From Gelidibacter gilvus (lineage in GTDB: Bacteria; Bacteroidota; Bacteroidia; Flavobacteriales; Flavobacteriaceae), in contig NZ_SDDZ01000003.1 in NCBI RefSeq assembly GCF_004115975.1, forward strand, positions 62,001-126,000: 64,000 nt of DNA, given 5' to 3'. A program made the position numbers and the translations under genes. The notes under the pieces are model-generated. The model was not told the origin of the DNA. It searched no databases and saw only the letters and a program-made list of their open reading frames with translations. Below, piece by piece: positions 44,665 through 53,619 of this stretch (its first letter is position 1; every line of letters starts with the position of its first letter).

Positions 44665-45468
44665 CTAATTATTTTTTAGTGTGATTTCTGCAACTGAATT
44701 TTCAGCGTGCGCTTTGTTGATCTTAGATCCCACCTTTTGTTCAATTGTAATACTCAGCCCAAGTGCATCTTCCATATAAGGAATGGTCTTTAATTTGCGC
44801 TCTGACTCATCTAATATACCGAGGTTTACCATCCTGTCTTGTAATTCTGCCCAAATTTGATACGTCTGATTCTCAGGAAGTTTAGGTAATGAGACTACAT
44901 CAATCATAGATGTTTTGTCTACCGCATTAATGTATGCCACTGTCTTTAGGTCCTTAGCTCTTGAATTTCCTCTTAAAACGTACTTTTCAGTTTCTGGATT
45001 GTTCAATTTCATAAACTGAAGCATCACATTCTCTAATCTCTGGTTGTTGTCTTCTATGTCACTTCTAAGGTCAAAAATCTCTTCTACAACCACTTGGTTT
45101 TCGTGATTTAATGAGACATTTTGTTCGTAAAGCATAGAAGCGGTACCAGCAAAAATAAGAGCTGCGATACTTGCTGCTATACTAAACCATGGCGTGCGTC
45201 TATGCGTGGGAGATGCGTGCATTTGTATGACAGGTACATCCTCGGTGATTTCTTTAATGACGGCATTCAAAATATATCTTGGAGCTTCTACCGTATTTGC
45301 CTTCGCTAAAATTTCTAAATTATCTTGAAGTCTCTCATACTCAGCTTTTACTTCAGGAAATTCAGCAATAAAGCTTTCAACTTCTAAATTTTCATTAGGA
45401 GTTGTGGTACCTAGGATATAGTTATCCAGCAGGCCCGAATCCATAAAAATTTGTAAATTTTTTTCCAT
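44665..45468 (-). CDS. Anti-sigma factor, RskA-like
   Basis: A 267-residue single-pass membrane protein. Residues 1-75 are the cytoplasmic sigma-binding part (DNYILGTTTPNENLEVESFI). A transmembrane helix follows at about 94-113 (WFSIAASIAALIFAGTASML), then a coiled region and an anti-sigma-K-like periplasmic domain (LPKLPENQTYQIWAELQDRM). It should hold the sigma factor encoded 24 bases upstream at the membrane until a signal releases it. The N-terminal zinc-binding HxxxCxxC pattern of many anti-sigma factors is absent, as in RskA. The signal is unknown. Confidence 0.88.
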   Translation of the reverse strand: MEKNLQIFMDSGLLDNYILGTTTPNENLEVESFIAEFPEVKAEYERLQDNLEILAKANTVEAPRYILNAVIKEITEDVPVIQMHASPTHRRTPWFSIAASIAALIFAGTASMLYEQNVSLNHENQVVVEEIFDLRSDIEDNNQRLENVMLQFMKLNNPETEKYVLRGNSRAKDLKTVAYINAVDKTSMIDVVSLPKLPENQTYQIWAELQDRMVNLGILDESERKLKTIPYMEDALGLSITIEQKVGSKINKAHAENSVAEITLKNN

Positions 45469-45492
45469 TTTTTGTATACTTTATACTGTTCT

Positions 45493-46020
45493 TTAGTTGA
45501 AGAGTTTTCGTAAATCTCTCAAACCAATTTTCAACCTAGATTTTATAGTACCTAATGGAATATCTAATTCATCACTAGCTTCTTGTTGTGTCATGCCTTC
45601 AAAAAATAAGGCATTTAAAACGATTTGATACTTCTCTTCTAGTTTGGTAACGTGCTCTTTTAAATCAATGACATCCTGATTTAAACTTGTACTTGGTAGA
45701 ATATATACGTCTGATTTGTCAATTTGGACTTCCCTGTTAAAGCGATTGTTGAAACTTCTTAGTTTATCAATAGCCGTATTGCGTGCAATTCTATAGAGCC
45801 ATGTAAAAAGTTTTGCCTTTTTTGAATCGTATTTTTTTGCATTTTTCCAGATTTTTACGAAACTTTCCTGCAAGGCATCTTGGGCAAGTTCCTCGTTCCG
45901 TGTTATTTTTAAAATGACGCCATAGAGGCTGTCAGAATAATTTTCATAAAGTAAATTAATCGCAGCTTTATCTCCTTTTTCAAGAAGTTCGACAATATGT
46001 TCTTCCAATGAATAGCTCAA
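45493..46020 (-). CDS. ECF RNA polymerase sigma factor (sigma-70 family)
   Basis: A 175-residue sigma factor with region 2 (AQDALQESFVKIWKNAKKYDSKKAKLFTWLYRIARNTAID, about 45-84) and region 4 (GMTQQEASDELDIPLGTIKSRLKIGLRDLRK, about 140-172). It is paired with the anti-sigma gene just downstream, so it is probably held inactive until release. The promoters it reads are not visible. Lack of a starch-utilisation receptor nearby argues against a Bacteroides-type glycan sensing system. The RskA-like partner suggests an envelope or redox stress role, which is inference. Confidence 0.92.
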   Translation of the reverse strand: MSYSLEEHIVELLEKGDKAAINLLYENYSDSLYGVILKITRNEELAQDALQESFVKIWKNAKKYDSKKAKLFTWLYRIARNTAIDKLRSFNNRFNREVQIDKSDVYILPSTSLNQDVIDLKEHVTKLEEKYQIVLNALFFEGMTQQEASDELDIPLGTIKSRLKIGLRDLRKLFN

Positions 46021-46212
46021 AAAGTTAAAATTTATTTTAATGTAAGGTTAAAAAGTCCAAATTTGATTTTTGGACGTATATCATATTAAGATAGTAAAAT
46101 TACAAACTACTTTATTATTAAAATATTGTTTTTATATCGGTAGTGTCGAAATATCTTCTTTCTAAGAATATTGATTAATAGCTTTTTCATTTGACACTGC
46201 AGTAATTATTTC

Positions 46213-46245
46213 AAGGCTCCAGCATATTTGTTGGAGCCTTTTTAT
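46213..46245 (+). terminator. Hairpin with a T tract on the plus strand only
   Basis: AAGGCTCCA (46213-46221) and TGGAGCCTT (46232-46240) followed by TTTTA on the plus strand. On the minus strand, where murB ends at 46242, the stem is not followed by T residues. It may still end murB transcripts, or end an unseen plus-strand transcript. Confidence 0.55.
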
Positions 46246-47255
46246 ATAATATTTACTTCGGTTTCAATAGTAATTCCGAAAATCTGTTGGATTGTTTTTT
46301 GAATGAGTTTCGCTAAGTTGAGTATGTCTGATCCTTTGGCATCTCCATAATTGACCAGTACCAAGGCTTGTTTTTTATGAACGCCATAGTTATTAAAGGT
46401 CTTGCCCTTGAAGCCTGATTTCTCAATCAGCCAGCCTGCGGGCACTTTCACTTCATTTGGAGATACAACATAACTTGGAATATCAGGAAAGTTAATTTTG
46501 AGTTGTTCAAAAAGGGCATTAGCAATCACAGGATTTTTAAAGAAACTGCCACTATTACCAATCTCTTTCGGATTTGGAAGTTTGCTTTCCCTAATTGCGA
46601 TCACGGCTTTTGAAATGTCCTGAATGGTTGGGTCAGTGATGCCCATAGCTTCTAATTCTTTAGTAATGGCACCATATTCTGTGTGCAGTTGATGCTGATG
46701 CTTGCTCAATCTCAACGTCGTGCTTACAATAACGTGGCTGTGCTTTTTGTCTTGTTTGAAAACGGATTCACGATATCCAAAATGACACGCATCTTTCGTA
46801 AACGTTTCAACTGTCTTTGATTTTATGTTCAGCGCTTCACAAGATTCGAAAACGTCTTTTAACTCAACGCCATAGGCACCAATATTTTGGATGGGAGCGG
46901 TTCCCACATTTCCTGGAATTAGGGATAAATTTTCGATACCTCCAAAATTATGTTCCAAACACCATAAAACAAATTGATGCCAATTTTCACCTGCATATGC
47001 CTTGACAAGGACTTCATCTTCGTCTTGATCAATAATTTCAATGCCTTTGAGTGCCAAATGAATGACCAAACAATCTAAATCTTTTGTGAGCAACATATTG
47101 CTACCGCCACCCAGAATGAATTTATCAGGATAGGCATCCCAGCTTAAAACTTCTTTTAGGTCTTGAATGCTCTCAACCTCCACAAAATATTTTGCATGAG
47201 CATTCAGCCCAAATGTATTATAGGGTTTTAATGATATGTTTTCTTGGATTCGCAC
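46242..47255 (-). CDS. murB: UDP-N-acetylenolpyruvoylglucosamine reductase
   Basis: A 337-residue type I MurB that reduces enolpyruvyl-UDP-GlcNAc to UDP-MurNAc with FAD and NADPH. Markers: LKPYNTFGLNAHAKYFV at the N-terminus, the FAD-binding FILGGGSNMLLTKD, LSLIPGNVGTAPIQNIGAYG and the catalytic Ser in NSGSFFKNP. The start is GTG at 47255, which overlaps the TAG stop of the aminotransferase by one base (TAGTG), so the two are translated together. The family-typical N-terminus supports this non-ATG start. Confidence 0.95.
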   Translation of the reverse strand: MRIQENISLKPYNTFGLNAHAKYFVEVESIQDLKEVLSWDAYPDKFILGGGSNMLLTKDLDCLVIHLALKGIEIIDQDEDEVLVKAYAGENWHQFVLWCLEHNFGGIENLSLIPGNVGTAPIQNIGAYGVELKDVFESCEALNIKSKTVETFTKDACHFGYRESVFKQDKKHSHVIVSTTLRLSKHQHQLHTEYGAITKELEAMGITDPTIQDISKAVIAIRESKLPNPKEIGNSGSFFKNPVIANALFEQLKINFPDIPSYVVSPNEVKVPAGWLIEKSGFKGKTFNNYGVHKKQALVLVNYGDAKGSDILNLAKLIQKTIQQIFGITIETEVNII

Positions 47256-48445
47256 TAGTTTGGGTAAACTTTTAAGGCTTCTTTTAAAATAAAGACGGCT
47301 CTAATCAAGCTTTCTTCATTGAGCACGTAGGCTATTCTAACTTGATTCAATCCTACATTGGGGGTTGAATAAAACCCTGCTGCTGGAGCTACCATGACGG
47401 TTTCCTTATTATAGTCATAGCTTTCCAATAACCATTGCGCAAAATGATCGGCACTTTTAACCGGTAATTCCACAATGCAATAGAAGGCACCTTTTGGTTC
47501 GGCAACCTTAATTCCATCAATTTTTTTCAATTCTCTTATGAGTGTGTTTCTTCTTTTCACATATTCCTCAATAACATCATCGAAATAACTTTGAGGTGTT
47601 TCCAATGCTGCCTCACTGGCAATTTGTGCCAAGGTAGGAGGGCTTAATCGTGCCTGTGCAAACTTTAAAGCTGTTGCAATAAAGTCCTTGTTTCTCGAAA
47701 CTAAGTAACCAATTCGCGCACCACACATGCTATAGCGTTTTGATACAGAATCAATCATAATTGCATGATCCTCGAGTCCTTCTTCTTGCATAATGGAATA
47801 AAACTCATTACCATCATAGACGAACTCTCTGTAAACTTCATCGGCAATCAAAAACAGGTCATGTTTTTTTACAACAGCCGCCAATTGTTTAATTTCTTCC
47901 TTGGAATAAAGGTATCCTGTAGGATTTCCGGGATTGCAAATTAAAATGGCTTTCGTTTTATCTGTAATCAGTTTTTCGAATTCCTCAATGGGAGGCAAAG
48001 CAAAATTATCTTCTATTTTCGAAATTACGGGAACCACTTTAATATCAGAAGCTGTTGAAAATCCGTTATAATTAGCGTAGAATGGCTCTGGGATAATAAT
48101 TTCATCGTCAGAATCCATGATACTGCCAAAAGCGAACAACAAAGCTTCGCTACCACCAGTGGTTACAATAATATCACTGTGGTCTACATTGATGTTATTT
48201 TTAGCGTAGTATTGGGCTATTTTTTTTCTATATCCTTCAGATCCTTCAGATCTTGTATATGCTAAAATATCCAAAGAATGCACTCTAACCGCGTCCAAGG
48301 CAACTTCGGGAGTTTTGATGTCAGGTTGTCCAATGTTTAAATGATATACGGTTTTGCCTTCTTTATAGGCTTGTTCTGCGTAAGGAACTAACTTTCTTAT
48401 AGGCGATGATGGCATCATCTGTCCCTTTTTTGAAATTTTTGGCAT
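47255..48445 (-). CDS. Class I/II PLP-dependent aminotransferase (aspartate/aromatic type)
   Basis: A 396-residue fold-type I aminotransferase. It has YHLNIGQPDIKTPE (substrate loop), AYTRSEGSEGYR, ILICNPGNPTGYLYS, the PLP-binding Lys236 in DSVSKRYSMCGARIGY and a C-terminal NQVRIAYVLNEE with the carboxylate-binding Arg. It should exchange amino groups between an amino acid and 2-oxoglutarate; aspartate or aromatic amino acids are the likely range. It is the first gene of a two-gene unit with murB and has its own -7 box about 40 bases upstream. Confidence 0.92.
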   Translation of the reverse strand: MPKISKKGQMMPSSPIRKLVPYAEQAYKEGKTVYHLNIGQPDIKTPEVALDAVRVHSLDILAYTRSEGSEGYRKKIAQYYAKNNINVDHSDIIVTTGGSEALLFAFGSIMDSDDEIIIPEPFYANYNGFSTASDIKVVPVISKIEDNFALPPIEEFEKLITDKTKAILICNPGNPTGYLYSKEEIKQLAAVVKKHDLFLIADEVYREFVYDGNEFYSIMQEEGLEDHAIMIDSVSKRYSMCGARIGYLVSRNKDFIATALKFAQARLSPPTLAQIASEAALETPQSYFDDVIEEYVKRRNTLIRELKKIDGIKVAEPKGAFYCIVELPVKSADHFAQWLLESYDYNKETVMVAPAAGFYSTPNVGLNQVRIAYVLNEESLIRAVFILKEALKVYPN

Positions 48446-48484
48446 GAGCTTAATGTTTAAGGGGTAAAGTTCTGAAAATTATCG

Positions 48485-48492
48485 CAAAGATA
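48485..48492 (-). promoter_or_regulatory. -7 promoter box of the aminotransferase-murB unit
   Basis: Reads TATCTTTG on the minus strand, matching TAnnTTTG. Predicted start near 48479, leader of about 34 bases. Confidence 0.5.
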
Positions 48493-48573
48493 TTTGAAAT
48501 TCATCATGTAAAAAACTAATATAGACCCAAAGATTTGTAAATTGAGATGACTCTAGCTCCGTTTCAGATAATT

Positions 48574-49893
48574 ATGAGATATTTTACTTTTTTTTGCATC
48601 GTGTTCTTATGCGGACAGTCCTTTTCGCAGAGCGGTTTTCGTTTGGTTCAAACGGAACGCACAAAAGTTAAATTTCAACTTATTGACAATCTCATTATTA
48701 TTCCTGTGGAAATAAACGGCAGTAAGTTTTCTTTTATTTTAGATTCGGGAGTTAGTAAACCAATTCTGTTCAATATCATCAGTTCTTCAGATTCATTGAA
48801 ATTCAAAAACATAGAAAGTATTTATATAAGAGGTTTGGGAGATGGAGAGTCCACTGAAGCGTTAAAATCAAGAAATAACATTTTTAAGATTGGCGATGCT
48901 GTAAATATCAATCAGGATGTGTTCATCATCTCTGATCAAAATATAAACTTCACACCCAGATTAGGCATTCCAGTACATGGCATTATTGGTTATGATGTAT
49001 TTAGGGATTTTATTGTCGAAATTAATTATGGTTCAAAGTTTATCAGGTTGAATGATCCGGAAACCTTTAAATATAAGACATGTAAAAAATGTGAAACCTT
49101 AGATCTAACTCTATATAACAATAAACCATTTATTGACGCCATAGTGGAAGTAAAAGGAGGAGACGTTCCGGTAAAATTGTTGATGGACTCTGGTGGGAGT
49201 GATGCTTTGTGGCTTTTTGAAGATGATTCCTTAGGGCTGGTCCCTGAAATTGACAACTACTTTGTAGATTTCTTGGGCAAAGGATTAAGTGGCAGTGTGC
49301 ATGGGAAAAGATCAAAATTAAAGCGGTTTTCCATAAAGGGTTTTCATATCAATAATCTTAATGTTGCCTATCCAGATTCCGCAGCAGTTAGTTTCGCAAG
49401 AAAATATAAGGAACGGAGTGGGAGTATGGCTGGAGAATTATTAAAACGTTTTAATATCATTATGGATTATAAAAACACAACAGTTACTTTTAAGAAGAAC
49501 AGACATTTTAATGATCCTTTTGAGTACAATAAAAGCGGTATAGTATTAGAGCAGGACGGTGTTAGGATAGTTAAGGAAAGAGATCAGGGTTCTCAATATA
49601 AAAATGAACAGTCTCATGAACAGACGTCCAGACTGTCTGTAATAGAAGCGTTCAAATTCACACTTAAACCAGCATTCAGGATTGTGGAGTTGAGACCAGG
49701 CTCGCCGGCCGAAACAGCGGGTTTAAAGTTGGGAGATATTATCCTGAGAATTAACAATAAGGAAGTACATACTCTTATACTTCAAGAGGTCAATTCGTTT
49801 TTCAGGGATAAAGAAGGCAATCTCATTAAGCTCAAAATAGACAGAGATGGTGTGATTATGAGCTTTCATTTTAGATTGGAAAGTTTATGGTAA
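48574..49893 (+). CDS. Secreted retropepsin-like aspartic protease with C-terminal PDZ domain
   Basis: About 439 residues. The start was set at ATG 48574 since it opens with a signal peptide (MRYFTFFCIVFLCGQSFSQ). Two retropepsin-like units follow. The first has Asp57 in SFILDSGVSKPILF and the second Asp205 in LLMDSGGSDALWLF, so one chain holds both catalytic DSG motifs. The C-terminal 100 residues are a PDZ domain (FRIVELRPGSPAETAGLKLGDIILRINN). Such proteins are common in Bacteroidota and are presumed periplasmic peptidases; substrates are unknown. It ends at a two-way terminator shared with the convergent DUF1573 gene. Confidence 0.88.
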   Translation: MRYFTFFCIVFLCGQSFSQSGFRLVQTERTKVKFQLIDNLIIIPVEINGSKFSFILDSGVSKPILFNIISSSDSLKFKNIESIYIRGLGDGESTEALKSRNNIFKIGDAVNINQDVFIISDQNINFTPRLGIPVHGIIGYDVFRDFIVEINYGSKFIRLNDPETFKYKTCKKCETLDLTLYNNKPFIDAIVEVKGGDVPVKLLMDSGGSDALWLFEDDSLGLVPEIDNYFVDFLGKGLSGSVHGKRSKLKRFSIKGFHINNLNVAYPDSAAVSFARKYKERSGSMAGELLKRFNIIMDYKNTTVTFKKNRHFNDPFEYNKSGIVLEQDGVRIVKERDQGSQYKNEQSHEQTSRLSVIEAFKFTLKPAFRIVELRPGSPAETAGLKLGDIILRINNKEVHTLILQEVNSFFRDKEGNLIKLKIDRDGVIMSFHFRLESLW

Positions 49894-49896
49894 TAA

Positions 49897-49922
49897 AAAA
49901 GCCCTCAAAAATGAGAGCTTTT
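49897..49922. terminator. Two-way terminator between convergent genes
   Basis: AAAAGCCCTC and GAGAGCTTTT arms (one mismatch) with a 6-base loop; A and T runs serve both strands. Confidence 0.8.
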
Positions 49923-49944
49923 AAATTGTAAAAAACATACAGAA

Positions 49945-50373
49945 TTATTGTTCCATGATGCTTCTGTCTCTTTTGTCTAAAACACTTGTTTTAGTTGAGT
50001 CAACAACTTCACCTTTAATTTTAAGGGCAACCGTTGGTGTGTCCGCATTTGATAAGACCGTGATGGTCTTTCTAATAGGATTGACACGTTGGGTATCATA
50101 TTTCACCTGTATTTCACCTGTTTGTCCTGGTAGGATTGGTCCTTCAGGTTTTTTAGGCACTGTACATCCACATGTTGATGTGACTCTTGTAATAATTAAT
50201 GGGGCATTACCCGTGTTAGTAAATTCAAAAACACGAACACCGTCAGCGCCTTTCTCGATTGTGCCGTAGTCAATTACGTCAGTTTTAAATTCGATTTTGG
50301 CTACTTTTTCTTGTGCAAAAGCAGAAATGCTTAACATTCCTACAAATACAATTGCTATTAAATTTTTCATCAT
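49945..50373 (-). CDS. DUF1573 domain secreted protein
   Basis: A 142-residue exported protein with a signal peptide (MMKNLIAIVFVGMLSISAFAQ) and one immunoglobulin-like DUF1573 domain. The hallmark TRVTSTCGCTVPKKPEGPILPGQ holds the conserved Cys-Gly-Cys. The family is abundant in Bacteroidota and often periplasmic; no biochemical role is established. The first two codons are both ATG, so the start could be one residue later. A good promoter lies directly upstream. Confidence 0.9.
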   Translation of the reverse strand: MMKNLIAIVFVGMLSISAFAQEKVAKIEFKTDVIDYGTIEKGADGVRVFEFTNTGNAPLIITRVTSTCGCTVPKKPEGPILPGQTGEIQVKYDTQRVNPIRKTITVLSNADTPTVALKIKGEVVDSTKTSVLDKRDRSIMEQ

Positions 50374-50399
50374 TTTAATTTTTAAAATTGATAGGGGGT

Positions 50400-50430
50400 C
50401 AAAATTACTTACTTTTCACCATTTCACAAA
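50400..50430 (-). promoter_or_regulatory. Promoter of the DUF1573 gene
   Basis: On the minus strand TTTG (50430-50427), 19 bases, then TAATTTTG (50407-50400). Predicted start near 50394 and a leader of about 20 bases. Confidence 0.65.
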
Positions 50431-50523
50431 ATATATTAGTTGAACGGTATGATTCTGTTTTAATGAGTACCCATATTTGGGTTAATATTTCTTTTTATAA
50501 TTTCACCAAAACAGAATTATAAG

Positions 50524-50531
50524 TAACTTTG
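50524..50531 (+). promoter_or_regulatory. -7 promoter box of valS, deciding its start codon
   Basis: TAACTTTG matches TAnnTTTG. Transcription would start near 50537, at or before ATG 50538, so a start at ATG 50562 leaves a leader of about 25 bases and is preferred. Confidence 0.5.
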
Positions 50532-50561
50532 CCTGTTATGATACAAAAACAGTACCAAAGT

Positions 50562-53192
50562 ATGCAGATCCCAGCAAAATACGCCGCTACCAATGTAGAA
50601 GATAAGTGGTATTCCTATTGGATGGAACACAAGTATTTTAAGTCCGTTCCTGATGATCGAGAGCCTTATACCATAGTCATTCCGCCACCTAATGTGACGG
50701 GGGTTTTACATATGGGACATATGTTGAATAATACCATTCAGGATGTGCTCATTCGTCGCGCTCGTTTACAAGGTAAAAACGCTTGTTGGGTGCCGGGTAC
50801 AGATCACGCATCAATTGCTACGGAAGCTAAAGTCGTAGCTAAGTTGAAAGAACAAGGTATTGACAAAAATAAATTGTCTAGAGAAGAATTCTTAAGCCAT
50901 GCGTGGGATTGGACTCATGAATATGGTGGGGTGATTTTGGAGCAGTTAAAAAAACTGGGCTGTTCTTGTGATTGGGATCGGACGAAATTCACCATGGATG
51001 ATGATATGAGTGAATCGGTCATCAAAGTCTTTGTGGATCTTTACAACAAAGGCTTAATCTATCGCGGTTATCGCATGGTCAATTGGGATCCAGAAGCTAA
51101 GACTACGTTGTCTGATGAAGAAGTGATCCATGTAGAGCGCACCGATAAATTGTACTATGTCAAGTATCAAATAGAAAACCAAGACGATTTTGTAACCATT
51201 GCCACCACGCGTCCTGAAACTATTTTGGGTGATACTGCAGTTTGTGTGAATCCTAATGATGAACGCTTTCAACACCTTATCGGTAAAAACGTTATTGTGC
51301 CAATATGCAATAGGATTGTGCCAATAATTGCTGATGATTATGTAGATATGGAATTTGGTACGGGCTGTTTGAAAATCACGCCTGCACACGATGTCAACGA
51401 TAAGGAAATTGGTGACCGACATCAATTACAAGTTGTAGATATCCTAAATGATGATGCCACTTTAAATAGTTTCGGTCTTCACCATCAAGGAAAAGATAGA
51501 GAAGTTGCTAGAAAAGATGTGACCCAAGAATTGAAAGATTTGGGTATTCTTGCAAAAATTGAGGATATTACGCATAAGGTTGGAACAAGTGAGCGTACCA
51601 AGGCTGTGATAGAGCCAAGACTTTCTGACCAATGGTTTTTAAAAATGGAAGATCTTGTGAAACCAGCTATTAAAGCGGTTTTGGAAGATGAAGAAGTGAA
51701 GCTATTTCCAAAACGATTTAATAACACCTACCGTCATTGGATGGAAAATATCCGTGATTGGAATATTTCACGTCAATTACTTTGGGGACAACAGATTCCT
51801 GCCTATTTCTATGGTGATGGAAAAGATGACTTTGTAGTGGCCGAAAATAGTGATGAGGCGCTGAAGCTAGCTCAGCAAAAAACAAACAACGCTCAACTCA
51901 CTTTAGCTGATTTAACTCAAGATAAAGACGCTTTAGATACTTGGTTTTCATCATGGTTATGGCCTATTAGTGTTTTTGATGGGATTCGGAATCCAGATAA
52001 CCCTGAAATTGAATATTATTATCCAACCAATGATTTGGTGACGGGTCCGGATATTCTGTTCTTTTGGGTGGCACGTATGATTGTTGCTGGTTATGAATAC
52101 AGAGATGAAAAACCTTTTGAAAATGTCTATCTGACAGGATTGGTACGCGACAAACAACGTCGAAAAATGAGTAAATCGTTGGGGAATTCTCCTGATGCTT
52201 TAAAATTGATTGAAGATTATGGTGCTGATGGCGTGCGCGTGGGATTGTTGTTAAGCTCTGCCGCTGGAAATGACTTGATGTTTGAGGAAGAATTGTGCAA
52301 CCAAGGAAAAGGATTTGCCAATAAAATATGGAATGCCTTCAGACTGGTGACAGGTTGGGAAGTTGCAGAAATAGAGCAACCAGAAGCTTCAAAAATTGCA
52401 GTAGAGTGGTATCAGTCTAAATTTCAACAAGCATTAGTTGAAATAGAAGATCATTATAGCAAGTACAGATTATCTGATGCCTTAATGGGGATATACAAGT
52501 TGATTTGGGATGATTTCTGCTCTTGGCTATTGGAGATGATCAAACCAGAATACCATCAGCCTATCGATTCAAAAACATTTAAAAGTGTGATTGAAATCTT
52601 TGAATCTAATTTAAAAATACTACATCCCTTCATGCCATTTCTGACCGAAGAAATTTGGCACTTTATTGCAGAGCGAACTCCGGAAGAAGCATTGATCGTT
52701 GCAAAATATCCAAAATTTGAAGCATTTGATGCCCAATTAATCTCCGATTTCGAAAAAGTCAAAGAAGTGGTTTCGGGAATTAGAACCATCCGAAAAGATA
52801 AAAATATTTCATTTAAAGATACTATTGAACTATCGGTCATCAATAATGAAAAGTTGTCGGAACGCTACAACTCGGTTATTGAAAAGATGGGAAATATCTC
52901 AAAAATGGAATCAGTTAAGGAAGCTGTGGACAGCGCTTTAAGTTTTAGGGTACATTCCAATGAATATTTTATTCCTATTTCTGGTGCCATCAACGTGGAA
53001 GAAGAGATCAAGAAATTGAATGACGAATTAAAATATACCGAAGGTTTTCTAAAATCTGTACAAAACAAATTGTCCAATGAGCGATTTGTGAACAACGCAC
53101 CGGCTCAAGTTTTACAAAACGAACGCAATAAGGAAGCGGATGCTTTGGCTAAAATAGAGACGATTAAATCGAGTTTGGCAAATTTGAAGTAG
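50562..53192 (+). CDS. valS: Valyl-tRNA synthetase
   Basis: About 876 residues from ATG 50562 ([17 protein letters not shown], the usual N-terminus). Upstream in-frame starts at 50529 (TTG) and 50538 (ATG) are disfavoured because the promoter box overlaps them. It is a class I enzyme with His50-Met-Gly-His53 (HIGH motif) and Lys535-Met-Ser-Lys-Ser (KMSKS). The editing domain lies at about 200-340 ([16 protein letters not shown]), followed by an anticodon-binding domain and a C-terminal coiled coil ([21 protein letters not shown]). It charges valine onto tRNA. It is a single gene. Confidence 0.97.
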   Translation: MQIPAKYAATNVEDKWYSYWMEHKYFKSVPDDREPYTIVIPPPNVTGVLHMGHMLNNTIQDVLIRRARLQGKNACWVPGTDHASIATEAKVVAKLKEQGIDKNKLSREEFLSHAWDWTHEYGGVILEQLKKLGCSCDWDRTKFTMDDDMSESVIKVFVDLYNKGLIYRGYRMVNWDPEAKTTLSDEEVIHVERTDKLYYVKYQIENQDDFVTIATTRPETILGDTAVCVNPNDERFQHLIGKNVIVPICNRIVPIIADDYVDMEFGTGCLKITPAHDVNDKEIGDRHQLQVVDILNDDATLNSFGLHHQGKDREVARKDVTQELKDLGILAKIEDITHKVGTSERTKAVIEPRLSDQWFLKMEDLVKPAIKAVLEDEEVKLFPKRFNNTYRHWMENIRDWNISRQLLWGQQIPAYFYGDGKDDFVVAENSDEALKLAQQKTNNAQLTLADLTQDKDALDTWFSSWLWPISVFDGIRNPDNPEIEYYYPTNDLVTGPDILFFWVARMIVAGYEYRDEKPFENVYLTGLVRDKQRRKMSKSLGNSPDALKLIEDYGADGVRVGLLLSSAAGNDLMFEEELCNQGKGFANKIWNAFRLVTGWEVAEIEQPEASKIAVEWYQSKFQQALVEIEDHYSKYRLSDALMGIYKLIWDDFCSWLLEMIKPEYHQPIDSKTFKSVIEIFESNLKILHPFMPFLTEEIWHFIAERTPEEALIVAKYPKFEAFDAQLISDFEKVKEVVSGIRTIRKDKNISFKDTIELSVINNEKLSERYNSVIEKMGNISKMESVKEAVDSALSFRVHSNEYFIPISGAINVEEEIKKLNDELKYTEGFLKSVQNKLSNERFVNNAPAQVLQNERNKEADALAKIETIKSSLANLK

Positions 53193-53252
53193 GTTAGATG
53201 TTAAGTTGACGACCTTCTTTGGAGGAAGTATTTAATAAACTTCGTAAGTAAT

Positions 53253-53288
53253 AAAATCTCAGGTTAAATTATTAATCTGGGATTTTTT
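53253..53288 (+). terminator. Terminator of valS
   Basis: AAAATCTCAG and CTGGGATTTT arms with G-T pairs, extendable inward through TTAA/TTAA, then six T residues. About 60 bases after the valS stop. Confidence 0.7.
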
Positions 53289-53388
53289 ATTTGGAATCGT
53301 CACGTATGATTGCTTTGTGAACCTTTGTTTCATAGCTAAAGATTTTCCTCAAATTCTCCTAGAATTAAAGTTGTTCTCTATGATTTTA

Positions 53389-53544
53389 TTACACAGAGAT
53401 GCACTGAGATAAAAGAGTTTCACAGAGGGTTTTGATAGTTTAAACGAAATTCTTTGAATCCTTTCTTACTAGTTTTATTTGGGGTTTTTATCTAAAATAC
53501 AACTTTGTGAAACTTTATGTTTTACTTTGTGGAACTCTGTGTAA
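53389..53544. repeat. Imperfect 150-base inverted repeat of the ACACAGAG/CTCTGTGT type
   Basis: TTACACAGAG (53389-53398) pairs with CTCTGTGTAA (53535-53544), and GTTTCACAGAG further in pairs with CTTTGTGAAAC. Sequences of the form ACACAGAGATGCACTGAGA are, as I recall, widespread between genes in Bacteroidota. It may be a folded remnant of a mobile or repeat unit. Confidence 0.6.
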
Positions 53545-53619
53545 CAGCTGTTGTTGGACATGAATTACCACAAACTGACTTATTGGAATTTGGTTCTTTG
53601 AATTTAAAACTTTAAGAAT

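Larger units (their letters stand above)
53193..53619. other. Spacer between convergent valS and rodA
   Basis: About 430 bases with the valS terminator at the left and a long imperfect inverted repeat (53389-53544). No open frame of note and no obvious terminator for rodA on the minus strand. Confidence 0.5.
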
